Positions 1 through 6,279 of a stretch of DNA of 7,473 bases are shown one piece after another. The position numbers and the translations under genes were made by a program. Each line of letters opens with the position of its first letter. Position 1 is the stretch's first letter. The notes beneath the pieces are model-generated. The model was not told the origin of the DNA, ran no database searches, and saw only the letters and a program-made list of their open reading frames with translations. This DNA comes from Clostridiales bacterium (GTDB lineage Bacteria; Bacillota_A; Clostridia; Saccharofermentanales; Saccharofermentanaceae): contig JAILHZ010000079.1 of assembly GCA_024695545.1 (NCBI GenBank), positions 1 to 7,473 on the forward strand, read 5' to 3'.

Positions 1-5
1 TGTCT

Positions 6-770
6 TTACGCGTTCTTCCGATAGACTTCCATGAGACCCTTGAGGATGAGATCCGGGTCACAGTGGATCGTGTGGCGGCAGAGCGGGACGACGGTCGCGG
101 CGTAACGGCCAGTGGCAACGATGGTGCACTTCTGGCCGTACTCTTCCTCGATGCGGTCGATCATACCGTCGATCGCGGAGGCCGTCTGGTACATCAGACC
201 GCTCTTCATGCTGTCGATGGTGTTGGTCCCGATGACCTTCTTCGGGGTCTCAAAGGCGACGCTCGGTAGCTGGGAGGTCCGATCACACAGTGCGTCTGCG
301 GCGACGCCCATGCCGGCGCCAATGGACGTCCCGACGAAGGTCTTCGTTTCATCAATAAGTGAGAACGCGGTAGCCGTTCCCATGTAGATGCTGATCTGCG
401 GAACCTTATACTCGCGGATCCCTGCAACCGCGGCCATGATCAGATCCGATCCGACCTGTGCGGGGTTATCCGTCTTAATCTTTAATCCGGTCTTCACGCC
501 CGGACCGACGATCAGGGGAGTGACTCCCGTGAACCGCTCGATGGCCGTGCGGATGACACTGGTAACGGAAGGAACAACGGACGATACGATCGCGCCGTCG
601 ACTGTCGTGAAGTCCAGACGGTTTACCCGGAGCGCCGTCTCGATGAGCGCAGCATACTCCAGATCCGTGGCGTGTCTGTTTGTGGTCAGAAGCTCGGTGA
701 AGAGGATCCCCTTATCATCGAAGCCTCCGAGAAGAATGTGGGTATTTCCGATATCTACAGCCAGTATCAT
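6..770 (-). CDS. coaX: Type III pantothenate kinase (CoaX-like), with divergent active-site motifs
   Basis: CoaX phosphorylates pantothenate with ATP, the first step of CoA synthesis, in the cytoplasm. The protein has 254 residues, the usual family length, and belongs to the ASKHA fold. The N-terminal phosphate-binding motif DIGNT is at residues 6-10, the GxD motif (VGSD) at 106-109, the GTAT motif at 131-134 and the ATG motif at 219-221. The ending DPDLILKGL is also typical. The ATG at 768-770 has AAGGAG eight bases upstream. The gene lies 82 bases downstream of the ECF transporter gene on the same strand, so co-transcription is likely. Several normally conserved positions differ: Tyr129 where an Asp normally precedes the GTAT motif, Ala135 in place of Thr, Ala152 where a Pro is usual, and Arg222 in place of the second Gly of TGG. 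Family membership is secure; kinase activity is not. The motif comparison is from memory of the family, not from an alignment. Confidence 0.9.
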   Translation of the reverse strand: MILAVDIGNTHILLGGFDDKGILFTELLTTNRHATDLEYAALIETALRVNRLDFTTVDGAIVSSVVPSVTSVIRTAIERFTGVTPLIVGPGVKTGLKIKTDNPAQVGSDLIMAAVAGIREYKVPQISIYMGTATAFSLIDETKTFVGTSIGAGMGVAADALCDRTSQLPSVAFETPKKVIGTNTIDSMKSGLMYQTASAIDGMIDRIEEEYGQKCTIVATGRYAATVVPLCRHTIHCDPDLILKGLMEVYRKNA

Positions 771-852
771 AAGTGTTTCTCCTTAAGTAGTGGTTGTTCC
801 TGTGAATCGTTCCTTCTGTTTCTCCGGCAAAAGCACTTGCCCTTCTTAGTTG

Positions 853-1593
853 TTACTCAGCTGCTTCTTCTGCTTTCTCTGCAGCACTGTTTACAGCTTC
901 TTTTGCTTCTTCTGCAGCTTCTTCTGCACCGGAGACGATGCTTTCGTCAAGCTTGCCGAAGACACGGTCGATCTTAGCAATCAGGCTGGCCTTCTCGAGA
1001 GCCTTGCCGATGGCACCGGTTACGATGCAGGTAACGATCAGCTCGAAGACGCAGTTGATACCGACGAATGCGAAGAAGAAAAGGAGAATGTTCTCTGTCT
1101 TGAATCCCCACTCGTTAACCGCGTCAATGAATGTCTGGCTGTTCCAGAAGAAAAGCAGAAGCGTGCCCATGAAGAAGAGCGTGTTAAAGAGTGCCGCAGA
1201 AAGACCGGTCACGAAATATCCGACAAAGCGGGTGATTATATTCTTTCTGTTTCTGAAGGCAGCGGCAACGAGACCTGCGCAGAGACCTGCCAGAATACGG
1301 GCAACGATGCACATCAGGAATGTAGCAAAGGGGTTGATGTCCATCAGGAATGTACCGAAAGCATCACCGCCGAAGCACTGGGCAAAAGAAGTGATACCAA
1401 ATACACCGCCGAGGACCGCGCCGGCCCAGGGACCGAGAGCGACTGCGCCGATAGCTACCGGAATCATGAGAAGTGAGATGGAAACGGTACCGTACTTGAA
1501 GTACCCGATGGGTGTGAACGACATGAGAAGCATGATCGCAATTAAAATACCCATCAATGCAATTGTTTTAGTTTTCTGAGTTTGTCTCTTCAT
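853..1593 (-). CDS. ECF transporter S component, possibly for pantothenate
   Basis: This is an integral membrane substrate-binding (S) subunit of an energy-coupling factor vitamin transporter. It would work with a shared EcfA/EcfA'/EcfT module encoded elsewhere. About six hydrophobic segments span residues 10-200. The pattern TPIGYFKYGTVSISLLMIPVAIGAVALGP (start in two parts: residues 27-40 and 41-55) followed by a Gly-rich GAVLGGVFG (58-66) is typical of this family. The start ATG at 1591-1593 has a very strong AAAGGAGGGG ribosome site six bases upstream. The neighbouring coaX-like gene suggests pantothenate as substrate, as in PanT-type S components, but this is inference from context; another vitamin is possible. 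An unusual feature is a C-terminal tail (about residues 215-246) rich in Ala and Glu with periodic Lys, predicted to be a soluble helix. Expression is likely controlled through the structured leader upstream. Confidence 0.85.
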   Translation of the reverse strand: MKRQTQKTKTIALMGILIAIMLLMSFTPIGYFKYGTVSISLLMIPVAIGAVALGPWAGAVLGGVFGITSFAQCFGGDAFGTFLMDINPFATFLMCIVARILAGLCAGLVAAAFRNRKNIITRFVGYFVTGLSAALFNTLFFMGTLLLFFWNSQTFIDAVNEWGFKTENILLFFFAFVGINCVFELIVTCIVTGAIGKALEKASLIAKIDRVFGKLDESIVSGAEEAAEEAKEAVNSAAEKAEEAAE

Positions 1594-1733
1594 AGCAAAC
1601 CCCTCCTTTGTTATTATTCCCCAATAAGCCGGGGATACAATTACGCGGTGTCCGCCTTTCCGTGTCCCGTCTCCGTCAGATCCTTAAAGGTATCTGCGAA
1701 ATAAGACGTTTCTTTTACAGAAAAACTTCAACC
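1594..1733 (-). promoter_or_regulatory. Structured 5' leader of the ECF/coaX unit, candidate cis-regulatory RNA
   Basis: About 140 nt separate the predicted transcription start from the ECF start codon. In the minus-strand RNA I see three hairpins. The largest lies at 1668-1708: outer stem CGUCU/AGACG, an asymmetric internal loop (UAUUU against one base), then CG and CAGAU/AUCUG plus CCU/AGG with single-base bulges and a UUA tip. A small GCGG-ACA-CCGC hairpin lies at 1645-1655, and UCCCC/GGGGA with an 8-nt loop at 1618-1635. The CCCC of the last hairpin could instead pair with the GGGG of the ribosome site (1600-1603), offering a simple switch over translation. It matches no riboswitch class I know well. 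There is no T-run, so transcription termination is unlikely. The regulatory role is inferred. Confidence 0.4.
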
Positions 1734-1739
1734 GATGCG

Positions 1740-1768
1740 ATTATATAATACAATTTCATTTTTGTCAC
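1740..1768 (-). promoter_or_regulatory. Sigma-A type promoter of the ECF/coaX unit
   Basis: Read on the minus strand, a -35 hexamer GTGACA (1768-1763) and a perfect -10 TATAAT (1745-1740) are separated by exactly 17 bases. Transcription would start near 1733 and give a leader of about 140 nt before the ECF gene. The spacer is AT-rich. This is the clearest promoter in the divergent gap between the ECF gene and the lipoprotein gene. Confidence 0.65.
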
Positions 1769-1847
1769 TTAATTACAGGCGTTATGAGATACAATTCCTA
1801 ATATACGATGGCGGATTTCACCATAAAAAGAAAGGAAAAATGACATC

Positions 1848-4496
1848 TTGCCGAGTCGAAAAGCACTACAACTGAAAATCTTCTCTTTTGTCATGGCGGC
1901 TGCGCTCCTGTCCGGCTGCGCTCAGCGTGCCCACTCCGAGCCGCCGGCGTCATCAACATTTGTTAAGAAGGTTCAGACGGAGTCCACGGAAGTCACAGAA
2001 CCCGAGCCGGTTGCCGGTGAGACATTCTACCACTCCCGTCAGATTGCGCTTGTACCGCCGGAACTCCCGGAACATGCAGGTGAGAAAACCGTCTATCAGA
2101 GTGTCAGTGAGCCGGCCATTGTCGGCAACCGTGTTCTGGTGCCGATCTATTATTCGTTCGGCGATACACCCTGGGGCGCGGATACGGTCAATGAGAATAT
2201 CTGGGCGATCTATGATCTGGACGGAAAGTGTGTCGGCCGTCTCGGTGTTGATGGTATTCCCCAGGATGCCTGTTTCACGGAAGATAGTAACGGCAACATC
2301 GTGGCCGCATATACCCGATATGATGAAGTAGATGAATGCTGGGACTTAAGTGCCTATCTGGTCCGCTTTGATACGCAGGGCAATGTGATCACCGAACCGA
2401 AACTGATCATGCGCGGCGATGAATGCAGTACGGTCGGCGTGGCGACATCTTCACAGTTCGGAACGATCGTTGCGATGAATAATTTCCTCCTTCAGCTCGA
2501 TCAGAACTGGGAGATCCTTAAGGGAACCCATCTGGATACCACCAAGGTCGTCCGGGGGATCCTTGAAGAGGATGGTGCCTATTATCTTCAGGTGATCATC
2601 CGCTCAGACACTATTGCTGAGACAGGCACCCTTCACCGGATCCGGATTAGCGATGATGGACTGTTCTACACGGAACCGGTGCAGAAGAATGCGGACAGTC
2701 TGTCCGGCATGAAGTTGTATCAGAATGACTGCCGTCTTTATTCCGCGACGCGAAATGCACTGGGCAAACTTGACCTGACGACCGGCGAATTCAGCCGTCT
2801 TCTGGACTGGAATCAGACCGATATCGACAGATCTGTCCTTCTTTACGGAGTAATCAAGGTCATAAGTGAAGGTGAACTGTCTCAGACGGTGACCATGCTT
2901 CCGAAGCAGGATCAGTCTCCTCTCGGATCACGTGCTGCTGTGCAGCCCTCTGAGGCTCCCGATGTCGATGATCCGCAGATCGCCGTACCGGACGCTCCCA
3001 GAGACGCGGATACTGAACAGGAAGATTATATTGAAGAAACGTCGGTTTCACAGACATCGTCTTCGGAAGATGTTTCGGAGACCTCGGCAACCGTTTCGGA
3101 TGATTCGAAGACGGAGATCTGCATCGCATCTGTCCGTGCAACGAATAACGGAAGTGAAGCATATCTGGTCAAGGTCGAGCCTTCTTCGCAGAATCCTCAC
3201 GCCGATCAGGATGTGATCTGGGTCGGCGGCGTCGGCATCACCGACAGTGTCCTGATGAAGAGTATTGCCGATTACAACCGCAATACGTCCAACGATCTCT
3301 GGATCAAGGTGTATGACTATGCGGACTTCCGCTACAACGAGATTTATTCTGAATCGGATATCTATGAGAAAAAAGCACTTGAGAATATGGTGACGCAGGT
3401 CGAGTCAGGAACCGGACCGGATGTTATTTTCTATAAAGGAGATACCGGCATCCTGGATAACAGCCGTAACCTTACCGATCTCAATGCATATATCGACGGG
3501 GCTTCCGGAATTGACCGGAGCAAGTACTTCGACAGTGCTTTCCGCGCATTCGAGACAAACGGGAAACTGTACCAGATCCCGCTGGAGTTTCAGGTCAGCG
3601 CGCTTATCGGCAACCGTACCTATGTAGACGGAAAGACCGAGATGAACTATCACGATTTCTCCTCGTCCAGTGCTTTTATGACGGATGAGGTACAGGTGTT
3701 CAAGGGCTTCTCCACGGACATGCTCCTCAATATGCTTGTCGAAGGCGAGACCGCTACCTGGATCAATTATGCGGAGGACAAGGTGTCGATCGACCACAAT
3801 TCTCTGATCGAACTTCTCGAACTTCTGAGGTTCTCTGTATATAACAACGGATGCTCCTACTATGGGGAGAACGAACCGACAGAGCAGGCGCTGGATCCGT
3901 TTGCTTTTGACTGCATCGGATATGTATACAGCGGGCAGGCTGCATTTTGCCCGGGCTCGGTGAATTCGCTATCGGACTACGCGATGTGCGATATCCTCTA
4001 TGATAATAGTGCGTGGTACGGATATCCGGGATCTTCCGGATGCACGCCGATCATTGATGCTCCGATCACGGCAGGCATCGCAGCTTATTCGACGCAGAAA
4101 GAAAATGCGTGGGAAGTCATTAAGTACCTTCTTGACACGAATGCGCAGAGGATGCTCGGTTCACAGGGCAGCTATGAGGCTCATTCCCGGAATGCGATCC
4201 CTGTCAATATCGAAGCTTTCCGCGATACCAGCCAGCTGGACGATCTGTCTTCGCCGGTCTTCGTCTACGTGTATGGAATCGACGGGGATACTTATCAGCT
4301 GCAGCTGGATGACGGAAAAACGATGCTCGACCGGTATGAGGAGATGCTGAAGCAGCCTTTCCGCCGCTATATCCGTGATGAAAATGTGCTCGCGATCGTG
4401 CGTGATGTAGCATCAAGGTATCTCGCTTCCGAGATAACGGTGACCGAGGCTGCCGATGAGATCGAGCGCCGTATCAAAACCCTGATCGAGGGCTGA
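1848..4496 (+). CDS. Large lipoprotein: propeller-like domain fused to a family 1 extracellular solute-binding domain
   Basis: This is an exported, lipid-anchored protein of 882 residues. Residues 1-24 form a lipoprotein signal peptide: positive n-region (R4, K5, K10), hydrophobic core, and lipobox LLSGC with the acceptor Cys24. Residues about 60-345 hold repeated short beta-rich units with turns such as DLDGK, DTQGN, SDDG and TTGE, which suggest a beta-propeller. Residues about 352-421 are an acidic Ser/Thr/Pro/Glu linker. Residues about 456-882 resemble a family 1 ABC solute-binding protein: GTGPDVIF (521-528), a following DLNAYID, GYPGSSG (725-731) with a helical QKENAWEVIKYLL segment, and a terminal ...EAADEIERRI helix. 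The start is TTG; a stop at 1824 blocks any upstream in-frame start, and the next Met (16) would remove the positive n-region. AAAGGA lies about 11 bases upstream, rather far. No permease or ATPase gene is adjacent, so its transporter partner or ligand is unknown. Confidence 0.8.
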   Translation: MPSRKALQLKIFSFVMAAALLSGCAQRAHSEPPASSTFVKKVQTESTEVTEPEPVAGETFYHSRQIALVPPELPEHAGEKTVYQSVSEPAIVGNRVLVPIYYSFGDTPWGADTVNENIWAIYDLDGKCVGRLGVDGIPQDACFTEDSNGNIVAAYTRYDEVDECWDLSAYLVRFDTQGNVITEPKLIMRGDECSTVGVATSSQFGTIVAMNNFLLQLDQNWEILKGTHLDTTKVVRGILEEDGAYYLQVIIRSDTIAETGTLHRIRISDDGLFYTEPVQKNADSLSGMKLYQNDCRLYSATRNALGKLDLTTGEFSRLLDWNQTDIDRSVLLYGVIKVISEGELSQTVTMLPKQDQSPLGSRAAVQPSEAPDVDDPQIAVPDAPRDADTEQEDYIEETSVSQTSSSEDVSETSATVSDDSKTEICIASVRATNNGSEAYLVKVEPSSQNPHADQDVIWVGGVGITDSVLMKSIADYNRNTSNDLWIKVYDYADFRYNEIYSESDIYEKKALENMVTQVESGTGPDVIFYKGDTGILDNSRNLTDLNAYIDGASGIDRSKYFDSAFRAFETNGKLYQIPLEFQVSALIGNRTYVDGKTEMNYHDFSSSSAFMTDEVQVFKGFSTDMLLNMLVEGETATWINYAEDKVSIDHNSLIELLELLRFSVYNNGCSYYGENEPTEQALDPFAFDCIGYVYSGQAAFCPGSVNSLSDYAMCDILYDNSAWYGYPGSSGCTPIIDAPITAGIAAYSTQKENAWEVIKYLLDTNAQRMLGSQGSYEAHSRNAIPVNIEAFRDTSQLDDLSSPVFVYVYGIDGDTYQLQLDDGKTMLDRYEEMLKQPFRRYIRDENVLAIVRDVASRYLASEITVTEAADEIERRIKTLIEG

Positions 4497-5078
4497 TCAA
4501 TCCTGCTTTTCAGAAGGCGTAAACATCTTGCTCTTCTTTTTCAGTTCGATCTTTTTCTCGACTTTCGGTGTGAGCTTCACGGTCAGAAGACCGATGAGAA
4601 GTCCGAGAATGATGCCGGCGAGAACGTCGCTCGGGAAATGCACATACAGATATATCCGCGAATACGCCATGAGAAGAGCGGCCGGGATCAGACCGAAGGC
4701 AAGCTTCGGATGGTTGTAGACCAGGATGAAGGTAAGGATCGTTAAGCTCATGGTGTGGCCGGACGGGAAAGAGTAGTCCTTCGGATTCTTTATAAGAAGT
4801 TCGACCTCGGGATGGAGCCAGCAGGGACGGGATCTCTGCACAATATTCTTCAGGATGACATTTCCGACAAGAAGACCGGTGAGCAATCCGGCAGTGACCA
4901 TGATTCCGTCTCTTCTCGTCTTCGTGAGTACAAGGAGGATCGCCGCATAGCAGATGACCATAAACGGGTCGCCCAGCGATGTGAACATGGAGAAGAAGCG
5001 GTCCCAGAACGTGGAGCGGGCCATCGTCTGAAGAAAGTCCAAAATGTAAAAGTCGATATTCTGTATTGCCGAAAACAT
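4497..5078 (-). CDS. PAP2-family membrane phosphatase
   Basis: This is a membrane phosphatase of the PAP2 superfamily, which removes phosphate from lipid phosphates or polyprenyl pyrophosphates; an undecaprenyl-pyrophosphate phosphatase or phosphatidylglycerophosphatase role is possible. All three signature motifs are complete: K77-x6-R84-P85, P105-S106-G107-H108, and S140-R141-x5-H147-x3-D151. His108 and His147 are the expected catalytic pair. Several hydrophobic segments surround them, and the C-terminus is a Lys-rich cytoplasmic tail. I chose the ATG at 5076-5078 (193 residues) because AGAGG lies eight bases upstream and a promoter sits just before it. An in-frame ATG exists at 5109-5111 and a longer open frame reaches 5129, but both lack a ribosome site and overlap the promoter. 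Its stop abuts the stop of the convergent lipoprotein gene. The substrate cannot be read from the sequence. Confidence 0.9.
   Translation of the reverse strand: MFSAIQNIDFYILDFLQTMARSTFWDRFFSMFTSLGDPFMVICYAAILLVLTKTRRDGIMVTAGLLTGLLVGNVILKNIVQRSRPCWLHPEVELLIKNPKDYSFPSGHTMSLTILTFILVYNHPKLAFGLIPAALLMAYSRIYLYVHFPSDVLAGIILGLLIGLLTVKLTPKVEKKIELKKKSKMFTPSEKQD
4512..4541 (+). terminator. Weak candidate terminator for the lipoprotein gene
   Basis: AGAAGGC (4512-4518) can pair with GC-T-CTTCT (4530-4537) with one bulged base, leading into a T-run at 4537-4541. It lies inside the 3' end of the convergent PAP2 gene, because the two stop codons leave no gap. The stem is short and the loop is 11 nt, so this is only a possibility. 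Confidence 0.25.
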
Positions 5079-5101
5079 ATGTCTTACCTCTTTCTTAAAT
5101 G

Positions 5102-5129
5102 AGTGTAGCATATCTGACCGATATCGCAA
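5102..5129 (-). promoter_or_regulatory. Promoter of the PAP2 phosphatase gene
   Basis: On the minus strand TTGCGA (5129-5124) and TACACT (5107-5102) are separated by 16 bases, with a TGC extended -10 directly before TACACT. Transcription would start near 5095, just upstream of the AGAGG ribosome site. This supports the short start at 5078. Confidence 0.45.
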
Positions 5130-5143
5130 CCTTCGGGGAATAA

Positions 5144-5152
5144 TGGTAAAAT
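5144..5152 (+). promoter_or_regulatory. Extended -10 promoter of the zinc-ribbon/TPM operon
   Basis: TGG followed by TAAAAT (5147-5152) forms an extended -10 element. No good -35 hexamer is seen 16-18 bases upstream. A start near 5159 would give a leader of about 23 nt. A 5-bp hairpin CTGCT/AGCAG (5154-5170) would begin just before that start and ends at the first G of the GGGAGAG ribosome site. Confidence 0.4.
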
Positions 5153-5181
5153 ACTGCTATCTGAAAGCAGGGAGAGAATTC

Positions 5182-6279
5182 ATGGCTGATTCAATCAAGT
5201 GTCCGAATTGCAATGCCAATCTTATATTTGACGCGGACCGCCAGCTGATGGTGTGCGAATACTGCATGAGCAGTTTTACTGCTGATCAGCTTAAGAACAC
5301 GATCGTTCCGGAAGCCCCGCAGGACAGCGATGCCGGGCAGCGTATCCATAAGAAAGATGCGGAAGAACATATCCGTAAAAGCCTCGGAGATCAGGGCGTG
5401 CAGTTCATCTGTAATGCCTGCGGCGCGCAGGTCGTTACCGATGCGCACACCAGTGCGACGTTCTGTGCTTTTTGCGGATCACCGGCGATCATCAGCCAGC
5501 GCATGACCGAAGAATTCTCACCCGACTTCATCCTTCCTTTCAAATACGGAAAAGAAGAGGCGGAGAAGAAATTCTTCAACTGGTGTAAGGGCGGACGCTG
5601 GACACCTTTTGACTTTGTAAGCAAAAAGAATATCGAGAAGCTCACTGGTCTTTATGTACCGTTCTGGCTCTACGATGTCGAAAGTGACGTCGATCTGGCC
5701 GGAGAGGGTGTGCATGAGACTTCCCATTCCACGGGGAGTACGACCACGGTGACGACCTCCTACTTTAGCTTAAGAAGAAGGAGTTTTCTTTCGTGGAAAC
5801 ATATCCCTCTTGATGGTTCCTCAAGGATCGACGACCGGCTGATGGAGGCGATCGAGCCCTTTGATTTCAAGGCGGTAAAAGACTTCGATCCTGCGTATAT
5901 GCAGGGATTCTTTGCCGAGAGATACGACCAGACCGGTGATGAACTGAAAGGGCGGCTTATCGGCAGGCTCAAGGGCTACATCACCGAGGAGATGGTGCCG
6001 TCGTTTATGAAGTACAACCGCGGTGTGAAGATCCAGAGAGATAACTCTGTCATCTATGAGCCGAAGATGTTCTATGCCATGATGCCGGTATGGTTCCTGC
6101 ACTATAACTATCACGGGAAGTCTTATGATTTCTGCATGAACGGACAGACCGGAGAAGTTGCGGGCATCCCGCCTGTCAGCAGATTGAAAAGGATAGTCCT
6201 GTTCTTCGTTATCCTGGCGATCGCAGCCATGGTGACCCGCCTGATCGCCGGCCTGATCATGGGAGGGTTTGTCGGATGA
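5182..6279 (+). CDS. Double zinc-ribbon protein with C-terminal membrane segment
   Basis: This 365-residue protein is of a type common in Firmicutes and often labelled TFIIB-type zinc-ribbon protein; its function is unknown. Two CxxC pairs form the first zinc ribbon (C7, C10, C25, C28) and two more form the second (C77, C80, C95, C98). The spacing inside each is alike, 14 residues between pairs in the first and second. A middle domain follows, starting near FILPFKYGKEEAEKKF (116-131), with a characteristic LTGLYVPFWLYD segment. A hydrophobic helix (about 338-361) anchors the C-terminus. I chose the ATG at 5182 because GGGAGAG lies about five bases upstream; an open-frame start at 5143 lacks such a site and overlaps the promoter. 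The stop overlaps the next start (ATGA), so both proteins are probably made together and may act in one membrane complex. The DNA-binding meaning of the ribbons is not established. Confidence 0.85.
   Translation: MADSIKCPNCNANLIFDADRQLMVCEYCMSSFTADQLKNTIVPEAPQDSDAGQRIHKKDAEEHIRKSLGDQGVQFICNACGAQVVTDAHTSATFCAFCGSPAIISQRMTEEFSPDFILPFKYGKEEAEKKFFNWCKGGRWTPFDFVSKKNIEKLTGLYVPFWLYDVESDVDLAGEGVHETSHSTGSTTTVTTSYFSLRRRSFLSWKHIPLDGSSRIDDRLMEAIEPFDFKAVKDFDPAYMQGFFAERYDQTGDELKGRLIGRLKGYITEEMVPSFMKYNRGVKIQRDNSVIYEPKMFYAMMPVWFLHYNYHGKSYDFCMNGQTGEVAGIPPVSRLKRIVLFFVILAIAAMVTRLIAGLIMGGFVG

Noticed and set aside
826..841. GGCAA/TTGCC hairpin between the ECF and coaX genes
   Set aside because: Only 5 bp with no T-run on the minus strand; too weak for a terminator, and the genes look co-transcribed.
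850..1579. Two long plus-strand open frames (850-1476 and 938-1579)
   Set aside because: They lie antisense to the clear ECF membrane protein, show no recognisable domain and lack convincing ribosome sites.
1640..1660. T-box-like core on the minus strand (AAGGCGG-AC-ACCGCG)
   Set aside because: It resembles the T-box GGUGGNACCGCG but has one extra base, no recognisable specifier stem upstream and no terminator helix with a T-run.
1744..1795. Plus-strand promoter for the lipoprotein gene (TATAAT at 1744, TACAAT at 1790)
   Set aside because: Neither has a recognisable -35 at 16-18 bases; a promoter must exist in this gap but I cannot place it.
3405..3797. Minus-strand open frame of 130 codons inside the lipoprotein gene
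   Set aside because: A shadow of the well-supported solute-binding domain, without a ribosome site or recognisable motifs.
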